62,453 nucleotides of DNA from JANXSS01 sp025356535. Lineage in GTDB: Bacteria; Pseudomonadota; Gammaproteobacteria; Burkholderiales; Burkholderiaceae_D. Each line of letters starts with the position of its first letter. Within the stretch, counting starts at the first letter, position 1. The stretch covers positions 1-62,453 of the forward strand of contig JAYUMU010000110.1 of NCBI GenBank assembly GCA_043762325.1. The letters are read 5' to 3'. The notes under the pieces were generated by a model. The model was not told the DNA's origin. It did no database searches and was given only the letters and a program-made list of their open reading frames with translations. Position numbers and translations under genes: made by a program. This document shows positions 33,932 through 41,991 of this stretch, piece after piece.

Positions 33932-35443
33932 ATGCAGAACTGTGTCCTGATACTGGCGCCGACCGGACGCGATGCGGAACTGACGGCAAGCGTGCTGGCC
34001 GCGGCAGGCATTTCGGCAAGGTCCTGCAAGAGTGTCGCAGAGCTGAGTGCGAGCCTTGAGTCGGGCGCCGGCGCAGTGCTGGTGGTCGAGGAAGCGCTGG
34101 GCGTCGGCATGAAGCCGCTGGCGGCCTTCGTCGCCGCCCAGCCGGCCTGGTCCGACATACCGATTCTGGTCGTGGCCCGCCATGGCGCCGATACGCCGGC
34201 ACTCGGCCATGCGATCGACCTGCTGGGCAACGTCACGCTGCTGGAGCGCCCGCTGCGAAAGCTGGCCTTGATCAGCGCCCTGCGCGTTGCGCTGCGAGCC
34301 CGGCAAAAGCAGTTCCAGGTGCGCGAAGCGAGCCAGCGCAAGGATGAATTCCTGGCCAGCCTCGGCCATGAACTGCGCAATCCGCTGGCGCCGATCCGCA
34401 ACGCGATGGGCATCCTCAAGCACCTGTATCCGGAAAACGCATCGGTGACCAAGGTGCGCAGCGTGGTCGAACGCCAGGTCACGCACCTGACACGGCTGGT
34501 CGACGACCTGCTCGATGTGGCGCGCATCACCAATGGCAAGATCGTGCTGCAGCCCGATACTTTTTCGCTCTCGTCGGTGATCGAACATGTGCTGGAGCTT
34601 GCCGGTGCGGCCGCGCAGGGCAAGATGCTCGGGCTGGAGACGCGCATGCCGCCGCAACGCGTCATGCTGCACGCCGACTACGTGCGGCTGATCCAGACGA
34701 TTGCCAACATCGTCCTCAACGCCGTGAAATTCACGCCGCCGCGCGGCAAGATCGTGCTGGAAGCAGCGCTCGAGGGCAGCGACGTGATCTTTACCGTGCG
34801 CGACTCCGGCATCGGTATCGCACGCGAATCGTTCGACGCGATCTTCGAGCTTTTTTCGCAGGAAAAACCGGCCTCGGGGCCGGTCACGAGCGGCCTGGGC
34901 ATCGGCCTGAACCTGTCGAAGCGCTTTGCCGAAATGCACCGCGGCACCATCCGGGTCGAGAGCGAAGGCCTCGGGCGCGGCAGTACCTTCATCATCACGC
35001 TGCCGATCGTGCAATCGGTTGGCGAACCCGGACCGCACGAGCGCAGACGCGACACCGTTGCGGACAATACGGTCGAAAAACCCTCGGTGCTGGTGGTCGA
35101 CGACAACCGCGATGCGGCCAACATGCTGCAGGCGCTGTTCGAATTCGAGCAGTTCGAGGTCGCCACCGCCTATGACGGCTACGATGCGATCGCCGCAGTC
35201 GAGCGTCACATTCCGAACTTCATCGTCATGGACCTGGGCATGCCCGGCATCGACGGCTACGACACGGTGCGTCGCATCCGTGCCTATCCGGGCACCGAAG
35301 GCATCACCATCGTCGCCCTCACGGGCTGGGGCCAGAGCGACGCCCGCATGAAGGCCGCCGCCGCCGGATTCGATCATCACATGGTCAAGCCGGTCGACTT
35401 CGACGCCCTGAAAACCCTGATCGGGCAGACCCTGCATTCGTAG
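33932..35443 (+). CDS. Hybrid histidine kinase with C-terminal receiver
   Basis: A 503-aa soluble sensor kinase. Residues 1-120 form a degenerate receiver-like domain that lacks a normal acceptor Asp. HisKA follows, with His146 in LGHELRNPLAP. The HATPase region has NIVLNAVKFTP, DSGIGIA and GLGIGLNLS. A C-terminal receiver (385-503) has VLVVDDN and the acceptor Asp in VMDLGMPGIDG. There is no membrane segment, so the input is cytosolic, possibly through the adjacent KaiC-like ATPase encoded 9 bases upstream. Confidence 0.9.
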   Translation: MQNCVLILAPTGRDAELTASVLAAAGISARSCKSVAELSASLESGAGAVLVVEEALGVGMKPLAAFVAAQPAWSDIPILVVARHGADTPALGHAIDLLGNVTLLERPLRKLALISALRVALRARQKQFQVREASQRKDEFLASLGHELRNPLAPIRNAMGILKHLYPENASVTKVRSVVERQVTHLTRLVDDLLDVARITNGKIVLQPDTFSLSSVIEHVLELAGAAAQGKMLGLETRMPPQRVMLHADYVRLIQTIANIVLNAVKFTPPRGKIVLEAALEGSDVIFTVRDSGIGIARESFDAIFELFSQEKPASGPVTSGLGIGLNLSKRFAEMHRGTIRVESEGLGRGSTFIITLPIVQSVGEPGPHERRRDTVADNTVEKPSVLVVDDNRDAANMLQALFEFEQFEVATAYDGYDAIAAVERHIPNFIVMDLGMPGIDGYDTVRRIRAYPGTEGITIVALTGWGQSDARMKAAAAGFDHHMVKPVDFDALKTLIGQTLHS

Positions 35444-35537
35444 TCGGAAAAACAGGCTGCGCGTGCATGCCAGAAACAGAAGGCGTAGTATTGGCGGGCT
35501 TTTTCCCTTCCAAAAAACCCGATTGAGGTCACGCCAG

Positions 35538-36041
35538 ATGCCAACATTGAATGTCAACGGTAAGGCACGCACGTTCGAAGCCGAAAACGACACACCCCTG
35601 TTATGGGTCCTGCGCGAGCAGCTCGGGCTGACCGGCACCAAATACGGTTGCGGCATCGCCCAGTGCGGCGCCTGCACGGTGCATATCGACGGCGTGCCCA
35701 CGCGCAGCTGCGTGCGTCCCGCCTCGTCGGTAAAGGCAACCGAGAAGATCGTCACCATCGAAGGCCTGTCGCCGGATGGCTCGCATCCGGTGCAAAAGGT
35801 GTGGGCGGCGCTGGATGTGCCGCAATGCGGCTTCTGCCAGTCCGGCATGATCATGGCCGCAGCCGCCCTTTTGAAGGCAAAGCCGAATCCGACCGACAAC
35901 GACATCGATGAAGCGATGACCAACATCTGCCGCTGCGGCACCTACAACCGGGTGCGCAAGGCGATCAAGGTGGTGGCCCAGGGTGGCGACACCAAGAGCG
36001 CCCGCCTGGCCATCAAGCACAGCGACGGGAGCACGACATGA
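35538..36041 (+). CDS. iorA: Molybdenum hydroxylase 2Fe-2S subunit (IorA-like)
   Basis: A 167-aa small subunit of the xanthine dehydrogenase/isoquinoline 1-oxidoreductase family. The plant-type 2Fe-2S cluster ligands are in YGCGIAQCGACTV (around 38-50), and the second cluster is bound by CGFCQSG and CRCGTY. It passes electrons from the Mo subunit. ATG 35538 (GAGG 10 bases upstream) is chosen over a longer frame. It overlaps iorB by four bases (ATGA). The gene symbol reflects family resemblance; the substrate is unknown. Confidence 0.88.
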   Translation: MPTLNVNGKARTFEAENDTPLLWVLREQLGLTGTKYGCGIAQCGACTVHIDGVPTRSCVRPASSVKATEKIVTIEGLSPDGSHPVQKVWAALDVPQCGFCQSGMIMAAAALLKAKPNPTDNDIDEAMTNICRCGTYNRVRKAIKVVAQGGDTKSARLAIKHSDGSTT

Positions 36042-38290
36042 GCCGCGCCGCCAGGGAAGTCACCGCAACCGTTGCGGGAACGCCGGCTGCAGCGCCGGCC
36101 GTGGCTTCGCCGGCGCGCCGCCGCTTCATCGGTGCGGGCGCCGCTGCCGCCGGCGGCCTCATGTTCGGCTTTCACGTGCCGCTGGCAGGCGCCGCCGATG
36201 CGCTGGCCGCTGCCGCCGCGCCGATGGCGCCGGAAGTCAATGCCTGGGTCGTGGTCAAGCCCGACGACACCGTCATCATCCGCATCGCCCGCTCGGAAAT
36301 GGGCCAGGGCACGCTGACCGGGCTGGCGCAGCTGGTGGCCGAGGAACTCGACTGCAACTGGGCAAAGGTCACCACCGAATATCCGACGCCGGGCCAGAAC
36401 CTGGCGCGCAACCGGGCCTGGGGCAATTTCTCCACCGGCGGCAGCCGTGGCATCCGCGAGTCCAACGAGTATGTTCGAAAAGGCGGCGCCACCGCCCGCA
36501 TGATGCTGGTCTCGGCGGCAGCCGACGAATGGAAGGTGCCGGCGTCGGAATGCCGCGCGGCGTCGAGCGTCATCACGCACGTGCCGAGCGGGCGCACCAC
36601 GACCTACGGCAAGGTCGCCGCCGCCGCCGGCAAGCGCACCCCGCCGGCGGCCGACACCGTGCCGCTGAAGGACCCGAAGGACTGGAAGCTGGCCGGCAAG
36701 CGCCTGGCCCGCCTGGATACGGTTGCCAAAACCACCGGCGCACAGATCTACGGCATGGACCTGACCATGCCCGGCATGCTCAACGCCGCCATCATCGATT
36801 GCCCGGTCTTCGGCGGCAAGATCAAGAAATTCGACGCGGCGGCCATTGCCAAGCATCCCGGCGTGAAAAAAGTCGTGCAGGTCGGCGACAGCGCGGTGGC
36901 GGTCGTGGCCGACACCTGGTGGCATGCAAAGACGGCGCTGGCAGCGCTGCCGATCGAATGGGACAACGGCCCGAACGCGAACCTGTCGAGCGCAGCGATT
37001 GCCGAAACCCTGAAGGCCGGTCTGACGGCAACCGATGCCGTGGTCGGCAACAGCAACGGCGACGCCCGCGCCGCGCTGGCAAGCGCAACCCGCAAGATCG
37101 AGGCGGTGTATTCGTATCCGTACCAGAATCACGCAACCATGGAAACCATGAATGCGACGGCGAAGTGGACGCCGGAGCGCTGCGAAGTCTGGACGCCGAC
37201 GCAAAACGGCGAGGCGGCGCTGGCGGCAACCTCGGAAGCGGCCGGCCTGCCGGCATCGCAATGCGAAGTCTACAAGCTGCACCTGGGCGGCGGCTTCGGC
37301 CGGCGCGGCGCGGTGCACGACTGGGTGCGTCAGGCAGTCGATATTGCCAAGCAGATGCCCGGCACGCCAATCAAGCTGATCTGGTCGCGCGAAGAAGACA
37401 TGCTGCATGGCCGCTATCATCCGATCACCCAGTGCAAGATGACGGCCGGCCTGGACGACAAGGGCAACGTGACGGCGTTGCACATGCGCCTGTCGGGGCA
37501 GTCGATCCTGGCGGCGGTGCTGCCGCAGAACATCAAGGATGGCAAGGACCCGGTGGTGTTCCAGGGCTTGAATGCACCGGGGCCGGAAGCCTCGATCGGC
37601 TACAGCTTTCCGCACCTGCTGGTCGACCATGCAATGCGCAATCCGCCGGTGCCGCCCGGCTTCTGGCGCGGCGTCAACCTGAACCAGAACACGATCTATC
37701 TGGAGAGCTTCATCGACGAAATCGCCTTCGCCACCAGGCAGGACCCGCTGGCATTGCGACGCAAGCTCATGGTGTCGAGTCCGAAGCATCTGGCGGTCCT
37801 GAACGCCGTGGCCGACCGCATCGGCTGGAACAATCCGCCGGCAAAGGGTGTGTTTCGCGGGCTGGCGCAGACCATGGGCTTCGGCAGCTATGTCGCCGCT
37901 TGCGCCGAAGTGTCGGTCAGCGACGACGGCAACCTGAAGATCCACCGCATCGTCGCCGCCACCGACCCTGGTTACGCGGTCAATCCGCAGCAGATCGAAG
38001 CGCAGGTCGAGGGCTCGTTTGCCTACGGCCTGTCGGCGGCGCTCTACGGCGAATGCACCCTGAAGGGCGGGCGCATGGAGCAGGAAAACTTCCATACCTA
38101 TCCGGTCATGAAGATGGCCGACATGCCGGCCGTCGAAACCATCACCATGCCTTCGGGCGGCTTCTGGGGCGGTGTCGGCGAGCCGACCATTGCGGTTGCG
38201 GCGCCGGCGGTGCTCAATGCGATTTTCGCCGCCACCGGCAAGCGCATCCGCGATCTGCCGCTGAAAAACCATGACCTGAAAAAGGCCTGA
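36038..38290 (+). CDS. iorB: Molybdopterin-binding large subunit (IorB-like), Tat-exported
   Basis: A 750-aa catalytic subunit of the xanthine dehydrogenase family that binds molybdopterin-cytosine dinucleotide. A twin-arginine signal is visible (ARRRFIGAGAAAAGG, around 27-41), so the enzyme probably works in the periplasm together with c-type cytochromes. Family motifs include ARSEMGQGTLTGLAQ, GGGFGRRG and the C-terminal GGFWGGVGEPT, which carries the expected active-site Glu. It overlaps iorA by four bases and soxX by one (TGATG). This close link to Sox genes is unusual. Confidence 0.88.
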   Translation: MSRAAREVTATVAGTPAAAPAVASPARRRFIGAGAAAAGGLMFGFHVPLAGAADALAAAAAPMAPEVNAWVVVKPDDTVIIRIARSEMGQGTLTGLAQLVAEELDCNWAKVTTEYPTPGQNLARNRAWGNFSTGGSRGIRESNEYVRKGGATARMMLVSAAADEWKVPASECRAASSVITHVPSGRTTTYGKVAAAAGKRTPPAADTVPLKDPKDWKLAGKRLARLDTVAKTTGAQIYGMDLTMPGMLNAAIIDCPVFGGKIKKFDAAAIAKHPGVKKVVQVGDSAVAVVADTWWHAKTALAALPIEWDNGPNANLSSAAIAETLKAGLTATDAVVGNSNGDARAALASATRKIEAVYSYPYQNHATMETMNATAKWTPERCEVWTPTQNGEAALAATSEAAGLPASQCEVYKLHLGGGFGRRGAVHDWVRQAVDIAKQMPGTPIKLIWSREEDMLHGRYHPITQCKMTAGLDDKGNVTALHMRLSGQSILAAVLPQNIKDGKDPVVFQGLNAPGPEASIGYSFPHLLVDHAMRNPPVPPGFWRGVNLNQNTIYLESFIDEIAFATRQDPLALRRKLMVSSPKHLAVLNAVADRIGWNNPPAKGVFRGLAQTMGFGSYVAACAEVSVSDDGNLKIHRIVAATDPGYAVNPQQIEAQVEGSFAYGLSAALYGECTLKGGRMEQENFHTYPVMKMADMPAVETITMPSGGFWGGVGEPTIAVAAPAVLNAIFAATGKRIRDLPLKNHDLKKA

Positions 38291-38892
38291 TGCAAGATAC
38301 CGTGGAGCCGGACGCGGCAATGCGCGAGGTCCTGCAGACCGGCACGCAAAAGCGCGCCTGGCAGCACGGACAGCAGGTGCTGATCGTGGCCGCCGCGCTG
38401 CTTTCCTGTGCATCGGTTCTGGCGCAGGTGTCGCATGGCGGTGTCGCCGAGGCGCTGGCGCCGCCCGCCGTGCCAGCCGTCTCCACGCAACCCAGCGATA
38501 CCGGCACGACCCCGGTGCCATACCGGGTCAACGGCGACGCCATCGACGCGCCACTCACGGCGACACCGGGCGACGCTGCGCGCGGCCGGGCAATCGTGGC
38601 CAACCGCCGCGTCGGTCTCTGCCTGCTATGCCATGCCGGGCCGATTCCGGAAGAACGCTTTCAAGGCAACCTGGCGCCGAACCTGGCCGGCAGCGGCAGC
38701 CGCGCCTCGACCGGCCAGCTGCGCCTGCGTCTGGTCGACGCCCGCCGCATCAATCCCGATTCGATCATGCCGGCGTATTACCGCACCGAAGGCCTGGCCC
38801 TGGTGCCGCCGGCGCTGCGCGGCAAGCCGATCCTCGACGCCCAGCAGATCGAGGACGTGGTCGCTTACCTGCATACCCTGGAGAGACCGTGA
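38290..38892 (+). CDS. soxX: SoxX-like monohaem cytochrome c
   Basis: A 200-aa protein with an N-terminal hydrophobic signal (residues 30-46, ending SVLAQ). The haem motif is CLLCH (around 116-120). SoxX features follow: GNLAPNLAG, a Met-containing SIMPAYYRTEG segment and the C-terminal QIEDVVAYLHTLERP. In the Sox system SoxXA couples thiosulfate to the SoxYZ carrier. Here it could also take electrons from the IorAB-like enzyme. It overlaps iorB by one base and soxY by four (GTGA). Confidence 0.85.
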   Translation: MQDTVEPDAAMREVLQTGTQKRAWQHGQQVLIVAAALLSCASVLAQVSHGGVAEALAPPAVPAVSTQPSDTGTTPVPYRVNGDAIDAPLTATPGDAARGRAIVANRRVGLCLLCHAGPIPEERFQGNLAPNLAGSGSRASTGQLRLRLVDARRINPDSIMPAYYRTEGLALVPPALRGKPILDAQQIEDVVAYLHTLERP

Positions 38893-39356
38893 CACCGCGC
38901 ACATCCTTTGACGCAAGGCGCAGGCAGCTGCTCGCCGCCGGCGCCGGCCTCGGCCTGATCGTGCTGGCACGCCCGGCGCTGGCAGCACCCGACACCCTGG
39001 CGCAGGCAATTGCCGCATTCGCGGGCGACCGGCCGGTGACCGTCGGCCGCGTGGTGCTGGATGTGGCAACCCTGGTCGACAACGGCAACACGGTGCCGAT
39101 CTCGGTCACGGTCGACAGCCCGATGACGGCGGCCTCCCACGTCACCGCCATCGCGGTGTTCAACGAACGCAATCCCCAGCGCGATGTCGCCCGCTTCCTG
39201 CTGACACCGCACAGCGGCCGCGCCCATGTGTCGACCCGCATCCGCCTGGCGACCTCGCAAAAGCTCACTGCCGTGGCGCGCATGAACGACGGCAGCTTCT
39301 GGTCGCAGACGGTCGACATCGTCGTCACGCTGGCCGCCTGCATCGAGGGCGACTAG
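38889..39356 (+). CDS. soxY: SoxY-like sulfur carrier subunit
   Basis: A 155-aa protein starting at GTG 38889, inside the soxX stop region. It has a Tat-like signal (ARRRQLLAAGAGLGLIV) and the SoxY immunoglobulin-like body (NGNTVPISVTVDSPM, NPQRDVARFLLTPHSG). The C-terminus ends LAACIEGD. A Cys is present near the end, but the usual GGCGG swinging arm is not conserved. It is followed directly by soxZ with no gap, so a SoxYZ heterodimer is expected. Confidence 0.85.
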   Translation: MTPRTSFDARRRQLLAAGAGLGLIVLARPALAAPDTLAQAIAAFAGDRPVTVGRVVLDVATLVDNGNTVPISVTVDSPMTAASHVTAIAVFNERNPQRDVARFLLTPHSGRAHVSTRIRLATSQKLTAVARMNDGSFWSQTVDIVVTLAACIEGD

Positions 39357-39680
39357 ATGGCACGCGCACTCATCAATGCGCCGGCGGCGGCGCGCGCCGG
39401 CGAGATCATCGAAATCCGCACCCTGATCACCCATCCGATGGAAACCGGCTTTCGTCCCGGTGCCGACGGCAAGACGCTGCCGCGCGACATCATCAGCCGC
39501 TTTACCTGCCGGTACAACGGCGAACTGGTGTTTTCTGCGGAACTGTTTTCGGCCGTTGCGGCCAATCCCTTCATTGCGTTTCATACGGTGGCAACGAAGA
39601 GCGGCGTGCTGGCATGTACCTGGGAAGGCGACAATGGTTTCATGGAATCGGCATCGGTGCCGATCACGGTAATAGGGTAA
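39357..39680 (+). CDS. soxZ: SoxZ-like sulfur carrier partner
   Basis: A 107-aa beta-sandwich protein that starts immediately after the soxY stop. It contains the SoxZ signatures GEIIEIRTLITHPMETGFR and IISRFTCRYNGELVF, with a terminal WEGDNG turn. It has no signal peptide and would be exported with SoxY through the latter's Tat signal. Its stop shares a base with the soxA start (TAATG). Confidence 0.9.
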   Translation: MARALINAPAAARAGEIIEIRTLITHPMETGFRPGADGKTLPRDIISRFTCRYNGELVFSAELFSAVAANPFIAFHTVATKSGVLACTWEGDNGFMESASVPITVIG

Positions 39681-40576
39681 TGGGCGAACGCAGCGCAGCG
39701 CTTGCCAGGCGCGTCGTGCGATCGGTGCTGGCGCTGCTGCTGGCAGGCGCGGGGGCAACCGATCCTGCCGCTGCCGCTGCTGCCGGTGCGGCGACGCTGC
39801 GCGATGCGCCTGCCGTACCGGCAGCGGTCACGCCGCCCGACCCGCGCCGTTCCGGCGCCGCGTTCATGAGCGCCTCGACCCAGGCAATGCAGCGTGACGA
39901 CAGCCTCAACCCCGGCATGCTGTGGGTAAAGGACGGCGAGGCGCTCTGGCAGGCGACGACCGATGCCCGTCCCCATGGCGCCGGTACAGTCGCAGGCAGC
40001 GCAAGCCGGCAGTCCTGCGCCGCCTGCCATGGCGACGCCAGGCGCAGCATGCGCGGCGTGGCGGCGCGTTATCCGGCTTTCGACGAAGGCTTGCAACGGC
40101 CGCTGACGCTGGCCGGGCGCATCAACCAATGTCGCCAGAAGCAGCAGCAGGCGCCGGCATGGCGGGCCGAGAGCGCCGAACTGCTGGCCATGGAAAGCTA
40201 TGTCGCCTTCCAGTCGCGTGCAATGCCGATTGCGCCGCCCGCCGATGCGCGACTGCAGCCGTACCGGGAACGCGGCCGCCAGCGCTACCTGCAGCGGCTC
40301 GGACAGCTCGATTTGTCCTGCGCCCATTGCCACGATGAACGCGCCGGCCTGCGTCTGGGCAGCAGCCTGATACCGCAGGCCCATCCCGACGGCTATCCGG
40401 TCTACCGCCTGGAGTGGCAGGGTGTCGGCTCGCTGGAGCGGCGCCTGCGCAACTGCATGAGCGGCGTGCGCGCCGAACCCTTTGCCTACGGTTCGGTCGA
40501 ACTGGTCGAGTTGCAACTGTATCTGGCGGCGCGGGCGCGCGGCATGCCGGTCGACGCGCCGGGCGTGCGGCCCTAG
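39680..40576 (+). CDS. soxA: SoxA-like dihaem cytochrome c
   Basis: A 298-aa protein with an N-terminal signal (about 12-33). Two haem motifs are present, CAACH (around 113) and CAHCH (around 214). The active-site Cys lies in RNCMSGVRAEP (around 258), the residue that acts as a persulfidated haem ligand in SoxA. The last gene of the operon, it overlaps soxZ by one base. No soxB or soxCD follows; the next 284 bases have no gene. Confidence 0.88.
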   Translation: MGERSAALARRVVRSVLALLLAGAGATDPAAAAAAGAATLRDAPAVPAAVTPPDPRRSGAAFMSASTQAMQRDDSLNPGMLWVKDGEALWQATTDARPHGAGTVAGSASRQSCAACHGDARRSMRGVAARYPAFDEGLQRPLTLAGRINQCRQKQQQAPAWRAESAELLAMESYVAFQSRAMPIAPPADARLQPYRERGRQRYLQRLGQLDLSCAHCHDERAGLRLGSSLIPQAHPDGYPVYRLEWQGVGSLERRLRNCMSGVRAEPFAYGSVELVELQLYLAARARGMPVDAPGVRP

Positions 40577-40860
40577 CGGCAGGCCAGGACACTCGTGGTG
40601 CGTACCAGGCTCCGCCAGGGATTTTTTTGATCCGGACCATGCGGCAGTTGTCGAAAGCACCTGCAAACTGCGCCGGATGCACAACGATGCAACAGAAAAA
40701 ACAGGTTGAAACACGCGCTGGCGAAATTGCTTGTGCCGTGCCGCCTGCCCGGCTTAGGATTCCTACAGGCATTATTTTTGACAGGTCCTGAACCGGTCAG
40801 AACTGATCCCGCGGTCACGCCCTGCCTGGCGTGCGCGACACCGATCCGCACGGAAGCGCC

Positions 40861-41829
40861 ATGAAGACAGTGCAGCAGGAAATCGACGAACGCTCCAATC
40901 TAACAAGCAGCAACATGTTCGAGCTGCTGCTTTTTCGCCTGGGTGAAAGTGCGCATTCGGCAACCCGCGAACTGTACGGCATCAATGTGTTCAAGGTGCG
41001 GGAACTGCTGGAAATGCCGAAGATCACGGAAGTCGCCGGCATCCGTTCGCCGATGATGGGCGTGACCAACGCGCGCGGCCAGATCGTGCCGGTCATCGAC
41101 CTGGCTGCCGCCGTCGGTTGCCGTCCCTCGAACGGCCACCGTATCCTGATGATCACCGAATATGCCCGCTCGACCCAGGCCTTCGCCGTCGAGGATGTCG
41201 ACGAGATCGTGCGCCTGGACTGGAGCCAGGTGCTGTCGGCCGAGGGCACCGCCGGCGGTGCCGGCATGGTCACGAGCATTGCCCGCCTCGATGGCAACCA
41301 GGACAACAGCCGCCTGGCGCAGGTGCTCGATGTCGAACAGATCCTGCGCGACGTCCTGCCCTCGAGTGATCCGGATATCGATGTCGCCCGCATCGGCCCC
41401 GCCGTGGTGCTGCCGGCGGGAACGCAGATCCTTGCGGCCGACGATTCCGGGCTGGCGCGCCGCCTGATCGAGGAAGGCCTGACGGCCATGCATCTGCCCT
41501 ACATGATGACGAAGACCGGCAAGGAAGCCTGGGAGCTGCTGTAGAAGATTGCCGACGGTGCGATCGCCGAAGGGCTGAGCGCCAAGGACAAGATCGCGCT
41601 GGTGCTGACCGACCTGGAAATGCCGGAGATGGACGGCTTCACGCTCACGCGCAACATCAAGAACGATCCGCGCTTCAAGTCGATACCGGTGGTGATCCAT
41701 TCCTCGCTGACCGGCTCGACCAATGAAGAACATGTGCGCAGTGTCGGCGCCGATGCCTATGTCGCGAAGTTCGTCGCCTCCGACCTGGCCGACACGATCC
41801 GCCGGGTGCTCGCCTCGGTCGTGCGGTAG
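40861..41829 (+). pseudogene. cheV: Chemotaxis protein CheV interrupted by an amber codon
   Basis: The frame encodes a CheW-like domain (about 18-160), with ELYGINVFKVREL and ITEV..IRSPMMGVTNARGQIVPVIDL, then a receiver domain (ILAADDSGLARR onward). TAG at 41542-41544 (codon 228) cuts the receiver. The same frame resumes at once with KIADGAIAEG and the acceptor Asp (around 251) in LVLTDLEMPEMDGF, ending at 41829 after 322 codons. CAG is the likely original codon. The truncated product would keep the coupling domain but lose phosphorylation. GGAAG precedes ATG 40861. Confidence 0.85.
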
Positions 41830-41991
41830 GGCGGCTGCCGCAATCCCGGTGCGCGCGGGTCCGGCGCAGACGGGTTTTGCCTGAGCGGCCGGCCCGCAGG
41901 TGCGATCGTCGAGAAATAGCGCGTCGGGATTGATTGCACCTATACTTGCCGCAACGCCGGAACTCCTCCGGCCCGCTCCCGGCTACCCATC

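Noticed and set aside
32576..35941. 1121-codon minus-strand ORF
   Set aside because: It lies antisense to the KaiC-like and histidine kinase genes, which have full domain motifs. The antisense product is His/Asp/Arg-rich with no domains, a known effect of GC-rich third positions.
35942..38521. 859-codon minus-strand ORF
   Set aside because: Antisense shadow of the IorB-like gene; composition is Arg/His-rich and no motif is visible.
9433..41544. Amber (TAG) recoding as a general feature of this genome
   Set aside because: The TAGs in otsA and cheV would need different amino acids (Ser and Gln), and many intact genes here end in TAG (otsB, soxY, soxA, the KaiC-like gene, the histidine kinase, the FeeM-type gene).
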